The position numbers and the translations under genes were made by a program. A stretch of DNA of 64,000 bases, taken from contig JAPNXP010000005.1 in assembly GCA_028753945.1 (NCBI GenBank), positions 4,960,001-5,024,000 of the forward strand, written 5' to 3'. Numbering within the stretch: position 1 is the first letter of the stretch; every line of letters begins with the position of its first letter. Origin of the DNA: Hexactinellida sp. DTS-2022 (taxonomy: Eukaryota > Porifera > Hexactinellida). Under the pieces are notes generated by a model that saw nothing but the letters and a program-made list of their open reading frames with translations, had not been told where the DNA came from and did no database searches. This document shows positions 32,901-44,900 of the stretch, piece after piece.

Positions 32901-35900
32901 AGTGGGTCTTGTAGGTTTACCAAGTTTACAACCACGGTCACACTGAAAGCACTACTCAAGCTGGGTGTGCCTCTGTCAGTACAATTGATAGCTAAGTCGT
33001 GTGAAAGAGCCACCGTACAGTTAGGAACCGGACTTGTGTTAACCGAGAGCTTGCAGACCTGCGACTCAACACTGAAGACGAACAGCTTTGTGTTACCGAA
33101 TACAGGAGAAGTCACGTCGCATAAGAATAGGCTATTGTCTGCCAAGTCTCTGTCAGAGCAGGGAAACGTATGGATCTCGCCGAGTGAAACATTCTGCTGT
33201 ATTTGTATGGGAGAGCTAGGGAGCGTGAGGGTAGGGGGGTTGTCATTGATGTCAGAAACAGTAACTTCAATTGTTTGAGTGGCAGTATGGTTGTGCACCG
33301 GGAGAGTTATTTCTGTTGCCAATACAATAAGTAGATAGGCATCTACCGTCTCTCTGTCTAGACTCGAAGAGAGAGTTATCTCCCCAGTGATATTGTTAAT
33401 TTGGAACTTTTCATCTGGTGTCACTGAGAGCTGGTAAAGTGCACTGTTCTCAGGTGCGTGGTCTAGATCTATGACAGTTGAGTTATGAACAATGTTAGAT
33501 ATGTTAAAGTCCTCGCTCAGAGAGATAGGAACCATTTCACTAGAGAAGAAGGGTCTGTGCTCGTTAACATTAGCTACGTCAATAGTTAATGTTACTATGT
33601 CCTCGCTGTATAAGGGAGGGGTGCCCCCATCAAGCACCTTAACTGTAATAACATACTGAGAAATGTTCTCATAATCGAGAGAGTGGAGAAGACGCATATT
33701 GAGTCTTCGTGTGTTGTCAACTTGGGAATGTATGGTACTGAAAACTTCAAATGTTTGGCTCACCGCAGAATCATTGGAATCGATTTCAAAGTATACCATC
33801 CCGAATGTCTGGTTAGATCTGTCAATGTCGTAGCATAGAACAGAGGTGGGGTACTCTTCGCCGGGGCTGTCTGTCTCAGGGATTGTGAGAAGAGTGGAGT
33901 TAGAAATGCACACAGGACGGTTGTCATTCACATCCAGGATATAGACAAGGTACACATTGAAGCTATCGCCCTGACATGCAGGAAGTAACGCCTCGCAATC
34001 AAAGACTTTCACACGGCTGCGCAGCCTATGATCCGCAGCAATCAAGACATCGTCCCTGTCGTAATCCACGGTCGTGTTCAGTATAATCTTACCCTCAAAC
34101 TTGTCTGAGATGAGATATCCCGGCGGGGAGTGGGATATGCTGAAGAAAGTCTGATTGAAGGGACTGCAATCTTCGTCTATAAAGTTATCCGAAGAAATAT
34201 CAATCAACTTGGGGACGGTCTGGTCCTCGAATAAATTTGTATAAGATGGATAGGAAAAATGGAATGGTTTTGGCCTGGCGAGATTCTCAAACTCAACTTG
34301 TACTTGAAACTGAAAGGACGAACGTGTCCGTCTCGAGATGTCATCACACAAATCTGTGCAGTTAATTTGAAGAGTAAATACAGGCTGACAAACACTATTG
34401 AGTTTTCTATTCAGAATCAAATCACATCCGGACATTAGAAAGAATGGATCACCGCTATCGATCAGAGGACTGGTGCTGGTAACAGAGCAGGCGACAGCGC
34501 CATTATTCCCTGCATCCAGGTCTGAACAGGGAAATGTATGAATAACAACAGCCAGGTTAGTGTAACTGCCTTGTAGTATGCTAGCACTGGGCTGTGTGTG
34601 GTTTATAACAGGTGGGTTATCACATATATCTATAACAGATATAACGGTGGAGATAATACGTAGATTCAGATATGTAGCGTTGTCTACAGCTCGTACGGAG
34701 ATATCGTATTCCCTCACAATCTCAAAATCAATAGTGTCAGACAGTCTCAGCTGTCCCGATACGGAGTCTAAGCTAAACACATCAGCCTGAGACACACTCC
34801 GAATGGAATAGCGGATAGCTAGGTCGGGCTGTGTAGGGGCGTGTAGAGCAGAGAATGTGGCTACCAAAGTGCCAGCGGGGGAGTCCTCTGATAGAGAGGG
34901 GGGAGAGAGAGACTGGAACTCGAATGGGAACCCAGAGTCGCCTAGGAACACATTAAGGATCAAGTTAGAAACTAAGTCCGAGTTATTCTCACCGACCCGA
35001 ATAGGGATTGGGAGGGATACGGGGAAGAGAGGAGTGGAGAGATTATCAAACGAACTAATTGTTTGAATAGTGCCATCACTGTCTATAGAGAAATAAGTAC
35101 TAGCATTACTCGTGTTGTCAATTGAGAATAACAACAGGTCAGTTAGGTTGTCAGGGTCTGAGCACTGCAGTTGATACATAAAGTCTGGAAAGCTATTGTC
35201 AAAGTCGAGATAGAAAGTAGGCAGTGTCCCACATAAGGGACTCTCATCATTCAAGTTAACAACATTTAGAATCAGAGTTGTGGTATTATACTTCTGGGGT
35301 CGCCCATTATCTGTCGCGTTAAACTCTATTATATACTGACGTGTCCGTTCGTAATCGAGGGACGCAATCAGGCTGAAGAGCCCCGTACTGACATTGACAG
35401 CAAACACGTCGTCATCAGTTGACAGGACCCTGTAAGAGATGGTGACGTCACCAGGCGGCCCTACGTCATCGTCTGTTACTAGAATAGTGGTTATGGAAAT
35501 CAGAGTGTAGTTCTCGAGCAGACTGATAGAGAGGTCAGGGTTCAAGAACTGGGGATAGAAGTCGTTCCTTGTAACGTGTAGCCTAACTATAGTGATGGTA
35601 GATAGCGGGCCCGGCTCCACCCCCATATCCGATACAACCACACTCAAGTCATGCAGCCCCAGTGTCAGGCTTCCAATTCCGAATATTCTACCATTAGCAG
35701 TGTCTATTGACAGGTTAGAGAAGCCGGATACCAGAAGGGAGTATGTTATGTTGTTGTTCGGAGATTCTGCGTCGAGATCGGTACAGTTGAGAGGGGGTGA
35801 TAGGAGATGTGGAGTTACAAAAAAGTGTCCTGTTATGTGTCGCTCAGTTGAGTTAACACAGACTGGCGTAACGTCATTCAAATCTAATACAAATATCAAT

Positions 35901-38900
35901 ACATCAGTTCTGGCTCTAATAGAGGAGTTGTACATATCGGATGCAATAACTGGTATTGTGAGCTGAGACTGAGTCTCTCTGTCCAAAGGGGAAGCCAGCA
36001 GCAGTTCTCCAGTCAGGTTATTCAGTTGGAAATAAGTGCTGGGATTTAGGAGGGTGTACAACACATCCTCGGAACTGTTGGTGATAATGTTGGTAGCCTC
36101 AACAGTGAGGATAATTATATCCTTCACATTCTCTGACACATTTCTGGAGTAGGCTGTCGGGAAATATATGTATGTATCATTCACAATAGAGATAGTCAGT
36201 TGGGAACTGGCGATGGTTTGGCTCACAGCTCCGTCCACACTCCTAACCACTGCCGTGGCCCGTACGGCTAGCTGGTACTCATCGCCGCTAGCGCCAATAA
36301 GGAGTGGGTTGTCGAGGGTAATAATACCGGTTGCACTGTCTATAGAGAATACACCATTCGTGGGGTCGGATATGAATGAGAAAGAGAGGGAATTGAACAA
36401 GTGTGATGAGGGAGAGAGTGATACCTAATAAATACCAAATAAATAATCTAACAGGTTCGCGTTTCTAATAATACTTAACATACTTGCTGTATAAAAGTCC
36501 CCATACCAGCGTTCTCCGCTAACTCAGCTGTATATAACGCCAGGACAAACGTTATGACGGGAGTGACTGAGACTGTAACGGTGGAGGAATCGCTTAGAGA
36601 CGGGTTTCCCTGGTCCTCGCAACGGATGTCTAAGGTAAACTCAGAGCTGCTCGTGAAACTAAGCGCACCTTGCAGCGTAATAATACCGTTATTGGGCCCG
36701 ATTCCAATAAAGCCTGAACTGGTGACTAGTGAATACCTACACACCAAATATGCAAGTGTTAATTAATGGTATTAATTAGGCGAATAAAAACTAACGTAAT
36801 TATGCCGTTATTCACAAAGCTGCCATCAGGATCGCTGCATTCCACTCTACCAATAAAATCATCAATATTGCCAGTCTCCAGCACTTCAAACGTGAATGGA
36901 GGGTTAACAAAGAAAGGCAGCTCATTGACGTCATCGACTATAACCAGTATCGCCTGTGTACTGCTCTTGTTCCCCCCGGCGCAGCCTGCCCCCTCAGGGT
37001 CCAGCTTGTCCGTCAGCTGAACGCTCAGAGTGTAGTCGCTAGTGCCCTCGTGGTCCAGCACTTGCGACACGGTAAGGGTGCCGTCCGAAGAGAGGGCGAA
37101 AGGGAGGCTGCCTGAGAACAGAATAGTTTTATACTAAAGCTACGAGATACGGGCACCCTTACTGGTGTAAATCCAAGCTAATTATGGAACAAATTTATAT
37201 CTTAAATTTTCCACAACTCGTTAAAAACAACATTTTTTGATTTTTGAATGATTCTAGAAACTATTGACTAGACACTGGGATTGCATGTGTACTAGCCATT
37301 CTATTTCTGAGATCCGGGAAATACGAGTTACGGGCACCCTCCGGTCGACAGTGCCCGGATAAGGGAGGTTTGAGTATATTGGTCGGGACTTACTATCTGT
37401 GTTTAGAAGCTGGAATATAAATTCCCCATGCAGTCCATGGTCCATGTCACTAGCCAGAAGCGGCACTGGGGGAGGCCCCGCATCGTTCTCTCTGACGTGG
37501 TACTCAGTAGTGGTTAGGACCGGGGTGAACTCGTTTACAGGAAGCACACTGATTGTGACGTCAATGTCAGCTGATAGCTGGGGGTCTGCGGGGTCTGAGA
37601 CTGTAATCTGAAACTGAACGCTTGTAATATCTTCATAGTCAAGCACAGCGTCTAGGATTAGTTGGGAATTCTCTTCCTAGGTAATTAATAAAGTAATGTA
37701 AGAATCAGATTAAGTAGAACGTACTCTGAACCTAGCATCTGCAATAGAGTACTGCAGACTGGATGAATACATATACACTGGGTGGTAGCACGTAATCTCC
37801 GAGATAGCTACGTCTGTCTGGTCCTCACAGAGAGAGACAGAGATTGGCGTCACGCATGTGAGAGCGTTAGGATTTGCAGAAGTTATATTGACTGTGACTG
37901 CTGCGTGAGCTTCTGTTAGGGGAGCTCTAGGGTCGATACAGCTTATTAGGACAGGAACAAAGGGCGTGTCCAGGGCGCTCAGTTCGCTGCTCACTTGAAA
38001 CTGAATACAGTGTTATAACATGAGACTCTACTTATGCACTAATCGACCAAAATTATTTGAATAATAGGAAAAATTTTCCAGACATAATAAGCTTCTTGTA
38101 GCGTATTAACGGCTGTTTACTCTGAAATGGCTTTAAATATCTTGCTATAGTTATAAATATCATAACCCTACGATTTTAAGTCATTTTAGTCCAATATTCA
38201 TGAAGTGGCATATAGTCCATCAAAATGTATAATAATAAAAAATGTTATTTTATTTTGGTTAAAAGATCGTTTTAATATATTAAAACTACTATTCGTGCGC
38301 GAATAAGGTTGTTGTTTTATTGTTAAAGTATAATAATTATATTCGAGCGCGAATAGTAGTTTTTATCAAAACACCTCATCATTTAATGTAAACATCCATA
38401 GTGAAGCATCTACAAATATTATTATGCTGCAAGAAACTTGAATGCATGAGTACAAATTGTTGTTGTTCAAATACTTTTGGCCGGTTAGTTATGTTTTGAC
38501 AAAAATGGTCCTCTCTACAAATTGGTCCGGGTGGACCATTTTTGTAAAAACATGTGTATCTGTCTTTACTAATTATGCTACAGTCAAAGTGTATACTGAA
38601 TGGAGTCTGCTTCGACAGAACGGCCCGTGCTAATCAACGGAGAGTTCCAGAGCGCCAAGACGGCAGGTGTGTCCGTGTGGGACACCACGCTACAGAGAGG
38701 GGACGGGATATTCGACATCATCTGCGTGGAGCGGAGCGAGGAGGGGCGGATCGTGTTGGTGGGGCTGGACCTGCATTTCGTGCGTTTGTTCCGCAGCGCT
38801 GAGCAGACGCAGTACAAGATAGCGCAGAGCAGGGAGCAGCTGGAGGGGTGGATGCGGGAGGTGGCCGAGAGGGGGGGCCCCGGGAAGATAAGGGTTATGT

Positions 38901-41900
38901 TCACGAGAGGGGACATAGAGGACGGTAGCGTGGAGGCCACGCCTCCGCGCGTGATAATACTCTGGCATCCGCGGTCACAGTATAGAGTCCCGGGGGACCT
39001 GCTGCCGCTGGAGTACCCCTGGAGCTGCGACAGGAGCAAGGAGCTAAGCCCGATAAAGTGGATGAGCTACGCGCCCAACATGCTCATGACGAGAATAGCG
39101 AATAAGAGGGGGTTCGAGGACGCGCTGCTGACAACACACGAGGGGTACGTACTGGAGGGACCCACCTTCACAGTGGCATGGCTCAAAAATGGAAATATCT
39201 TCCTTCCTTCTGTGAAAGAGATGAACATACTACCCTCTATCACTACAGCGATTGCGATGACTCTCTTCCATAATCTAGGTTTCAAAATAACCATTGGAAA
39301 GTAAGGAGTTATTATCCCTATTTTCGTACAAGGTTAGATATTGTGTAGATATCTGCTGGAGGAATTGCTGTCAGCTGACGAAGTGTTTGCGAGCTCTGCC
39401 ACGAGGTTACTCATCCCGATAGAGAGGATTGGAGATAGGAAGTTCAGCACAGAGCAAGGAATGAAACTGAGGGAGATTCTTAAGAAGGGCATTAGGGAGC
39501 GGGAGAATTGGATCGGGCATCTTACGTCACCCTACGACTTCCCATTAGACTCATAACCAAGTCTACAGAATGAACATAGAATTAGAAGATTTAGTTTCAA
39601 ACAAAACATTGATTATCCATAGTTTAGTTGTATTCTACCCATTGTATTTGATATCAGCGCACTAGTATGGTATTTCATTTGTTTTCCCATTCATAATCCA
39701 ATTTGAAACCTCAGTCAATATGCTTTAGTCTAGCTTTAGATAATACACGCAGTGACTGTGCCACTCAAAGACAATTAGTGGGCATAGAAAAGTTAATTAA
39801 TTACGCTTCAACATTCTAAGCGGAATATGTATGTACGTATTATAAATGTCTATTGAAATTAGATTAGCTCTACGAGTAATAATTTATGGTTTGCGAGAAG
39901 TGCGAGCAGAAACTAGGAAAGGTGCCGACTCCCGACGTGTGGAAGGACGGAGCTCGAAACACGGTCAGCAGCGGTAAGGTAAAACTCGGCGAGAACAAGC
40001 TACTGAGCGGGAAGAAGAGTCGGTTCTCTCCCTACTCGGTTTTCAAGTCGTGCCGTCTCTGCAAGGAGCAGCTGCACCAGTCCGGCTACAACTACTGCCC
40101 CGCATGCGCGTATAAGAAGGGAATTTGTGGGATGTGTGGGGTCAAAATATTGGACACTTCTAGTTATAAGCAAAGCACCGTGTAAGCAACAAGCTGAATA
40201 ATTATAATTCTAAACAGGAATGATTCCAGTAAACAATATTATTCAAGAAATATTAATTGATTTTCGTAAAACAAAATGATTCAACATTTTACCTACGATT
40301 TCTTTCTTGTTACTAATATATCAAATAATTAATTTGATTCGCAATTATAACTAGAACTATAATCACTTGATAACCATGTTAAAATTCATAACAAGTTCGT
40401 TGAAAATATCTTTCAAAAATTTGTTAATTCTGTTGAAAATTAACAAATAATTAACACTAGCTATGGCGTCATTCGAAGGCAAACCCGGTTTGCCATTCGA
40501 CCATCATCCTAACTTGTACCACGCGATCAACCATAGCTCCCATTCAGAAGACAGGGGCGTGGTGGAAGAAGAGTACGTTAATCTAATGGCTCTGGATTTC
40601 AACCAGAAATGTATAGTCCACAAGTGGCACATGCTGCAGAGCTGCATAGACATTGTACCGGCTAGAAGCAAGCACACGACGGTATCCTGGGACGGAGGCA
40701 TTTACACGTTCGGAGGAGATGATGGGAAGAAAATGCTCAACGACTTGCTGATGTTTAGGATCGATAAGCGCAGCTGGGATCGCGTCTACACCTGGGGCAG
40801 CCCCCCCTCCCCTCGCTACCACCACTCGGCCGTGGTATGCAGAGACAGCATGTTCGTATTCGGGGGCTACACAGGGGACACGAGCGCGCAGCTGAGGAAC
40901 CAGAACGATCTCCTGGAATTCAAGTTAGCTCACGCGGTTATTATACTGCTAACTGTGCACATATTATGCCTACACTTTATAGGTTCATCAACAGACACTG
41001 GGTAGACTGGTCTGACGTAATCAGAGACAGACAGCCGGCCAGCAGATCGGCGCACGGGTCCTGTGTCTACCAAAACTGGCTCTACGTGTTCGCCGGGTAT
41101 GACGGGACCACGCGGCTGAATGACATGTGGCGCATAAACATATCTGTGCACAGTTCCGTGCAGTGGGAGTCTGTCCGCCAGGTGGGAGAGAGCCCCCCTA
41201 CTTGCTGCAACTTCCCCATGACAACCATTAAGGACAATATGTATGTGTTCTCCGGACAGAGCGGGGCTAAGATCACCAACAACCTCTACCAGTTCTCCTT
41301 CACAGAGCAGGTAGGCTGAATAGAGTTACCACAGAGCTGTAGTGAGTCCCCTCTAGACCTGGACGAAGATCCAGACTGAGTACCTGCTCAGGTTCGGGCC
41401 GTACCCCCCGCAGAGGAGATACGGACACACCATGGTGGCGTACGGAGACAGCCTCTACGTGTTCGGGGGGTCAGCTGACGGGACGCTGCCCAACGAGCTG
41501 CACAAGTTCGAAGTGGAGTCCTGCTCCTGGGAGAAGATAGAGCCCGCCCCCGGGTCCCAGATCCCAAACGGGAGACTCTTCCACTCGGCAGCGATACAGG
41601 GCAGCAGGATGTACATATTCGGAGGGATGATTGACTCCTCTCCGATCCGTCTCTCCGACCTGTTCAGCTTCCACATCGCTAACTACCCTAAGTGCACGCT
41701 CCCGGACGACTTCGCCAGCCTGCTCAAGCGGGAGGAGTTCTGCGACCTTAAGTTTATAGTGGGGAAGCATGGCGAGGTGGTGTCAGCTCACGTGGCCATC
41801 GTAGCGGCCAGATCTCCCTATCTGCGGAAGCACCTGCTCAGCACTGGTATGAACAGCAGCCTGTTACGTACAGAGTTATACTGTGGCTCTTAGGTAACTT

Positions 41901-44900
41901 CTCTAACCCGGGTCCGGACGGGATCCAGTCGCACGACGTGTCTACACTGATTCTATCGGACCAGGACCCCGAGGCGTTCAAAATAGCTCTGCACTTCCTA
42001 TACACAGACCACATTATGTGGCCTAGAAGCACGTTGGATGACCAGAGCTCTCGACTAAGGTGAGCAGTGTACCCCCATAGAACCATTCGGTGTAATTTAT
42101 ACAGCCATTTGTAATTACGCTCCTAATCCTAGTCTGATCCAATTTCCATACGCCTAAATCACAAATTAATGTTGCGGTATAGGAGAGGATTCCAAATTTT
42201 GCAAAAATCATACTCCAAAAGGAGCGTCTCGCGCTCCTGGATAATTCATTGGAGCCATTATATATGTGTTGTGTATAGGAGTCTCAAGTGCTTGTTGGAG
42301 CTGACCAAGCTAGCTATCCTGCTGGAGACACAGAAGCTGGAGAAGCTGTGTATCCACTACATAGAGAATGCTGTGTGTGTGGATAACGTGCTAACTCTGC
42401 TCATTTCTGCTAACGAGCTGCATCTGAACCAGCTCAAGGAGTACTGCATTAAGTTCATCGTCAGAGACGGGCCCTACCAACAGGTAGTAATAATACACAG
42501 TGGGTTTCGTATAATTTGCACGAAATTCGCTTGATAATAGGCGAAAATTAGAGGAATATAATTCACATTAGATGCTCGCTTGGGGATGAATAGCAATAGG
42601 GCATTTGATATAAGGCTAACACCACTGTATGTATGGCTCTTATAACCGGGGTTAGGTGGTGATGCTCCCTGAGTTCGACTCGCTGGAGAGCGGGCTGGTG
42701 GTGGAGATAGTGCGTAAGCAGCTGAAACAGTCGCGAGGGGGGCAGTCCTCTCTGGAGCAGTACGGACAGTCAGAGAGCAGCTACAACCCGTCCGCACTGA
42801 CGCCGCAGTTCTACCCCTCCCTCGAGTCGGACCTGAAGGCGTTCCTGCAAGATCTGGGGCTGCAGTTCGCGGATATTCTGCTGCAGATCGGGCCTAAGAG
42901 CTTCCCGGCGCACAAGTGCATTCTAGCCGCCAGATGCAAGTACTTCGAGGCTATGTTCAGGTCATTCATGCCGACAGACGCCAAGGTCAACATAACATTC
43001 GGACAGGTGGGTAGTTATGCTAAGAAGGTTAGGAAATATTGGTATCCTAATCCATATTCAGTCCATGTTCGATAATCCTTATTGAAACCATAAATTATGG
43101 ATTATGGAATGGATTTCCAATTAAAAAGTCTATGACCCATAATCTTTATTGAAACCATAATCTTTATTGAAACCATAAATTATGGATATTGGAATTACAG
43201 TATATGTCGGATATAAGCACACCGGTTATAAGAACATATCGGATATAAGCACACTGTGTTGGAAAACGTTTGCCATCTACCCTGTATTATTTATGTCGGT
43301 TATAAGAACATGCCGGTTATAAGCACCTTAAGTGCAGTTCCCGACGATGTGCTAATAACCGGCATCCACTGTATTTCCTAATCAATTCCAAAGTCCATTA
43401 CCCATAAGGCCGTATGCTCGTGGTTACTGCGTACTGTGCCTATTCTAGATAGAGCCGTCCTGCCAGTCTTTCAGAGCGCTACTCAACTACATATACCAAG
43501 CGGACGTTAAGCTCCTGCCTGAGGACGCTCTCTATATCTTCCAAGCACCAAACTTCTTCGGGTTCAGTAACTCTCGTCTGCAGGTGTTCTGTAAGGAAGC
43601 GCTGGAGCAGAGAATACAGCGCGAAAATGTGATAAATGTGATGCGAATAGCGAGTGAGATAGGCATGGAGGAGGTGAAGAAATACACACTGGATCAGATC
43701 GTGTCTGGTTTCAATAAAGTGTTTGAAATGTCAGAATTCCAAGAGCTCTCTAAGGACCTGCTACTGGACATACTGGAGGCGTTGGCAAAGAATAATACTT
43801 GTTGAAATAGCAAGGAATTAATAGAGTGATAATACAATTATTGTTTCAGAAAGTGTTTCAATTCAATTTCCACTCCGTGATAACTCTTATCAGCAAATAC
43901 GCAAATTGTTAATTGCTTTTATTATTCTATTTCTATTACAGTTTACGTAAATCTTCTTATTAGTATGAATTAGTTGTAAATGAAGGCTTGCAGGAAATCA
44001 GCTTCGTTAACAGAATTTAGGCCAGTATACATTCGATCTGAAATAGAATAAAATACAGTTAACCTCGTTAATACGAATTTCCAGTTAATACATAGACGTA
44101 CTATACGTATACTATTATTTCAGTCCCCTTCAAAGGCTTTTCAACACAAATAATACAGGCTAGTAGGAATTTCAGATAAGGAGTACACATTTTGACGGTC
44201 CCTTGGTCTACGTATTAACGAGGTTCTACTGTAGTCAGTTAATAGATTCATTAATGACTCATGGCTCGCAATTGGATTCAGCGAAAGAAACAGGGGACAC
44301 AATGATATAAGGAACTTCTTAACAACAGTTAAGTAGCATAGGAGCGTGGTGCAAACAAATAGTGGCCTTGTAATAGGTGCGGCTACACAATTATTTACTT
44401 AGATTTCTAATAGCAATAGTATTTAACTGGTAGTTAGACATTATTCTGTGTAGTGAAGTAAGTAATCATTAAATCACAAGTTCGATTGAGTTCGAGAAAT
44501 ATCAGTGAATTATCAAGAACTGGCTATGTTAGAATATCACGGACTTTTGTATTCACAGAATATTAATTATACTAATTATTACTATACGCGTGATTAGTAG
44601 TATTAATGAGAAGTAATATGAGAATCACAAGTACACTGGTAGAACTTATAACTCACATTTCCGTGGTGGGATATATTGAAGAGACCCAGCATCTCAGTGA
44701 GGTAATACTCCACTAAGAAGCTGTGTGAAATGTCGAGCTGTGCTGTGAAATCTGTGCAGACGAAGGTGTATAGCGTGCCGCCTAAGGGGGCTGTCTCTTG
44801 TATCGACAGTTGCACCAGGTCTGGGGTTACGTACGGTCTGTAAGGCTCCTGGTTAGTTACGAAGTAAAGCGATATGTTCAGGGATCCTATTATACAGAGA

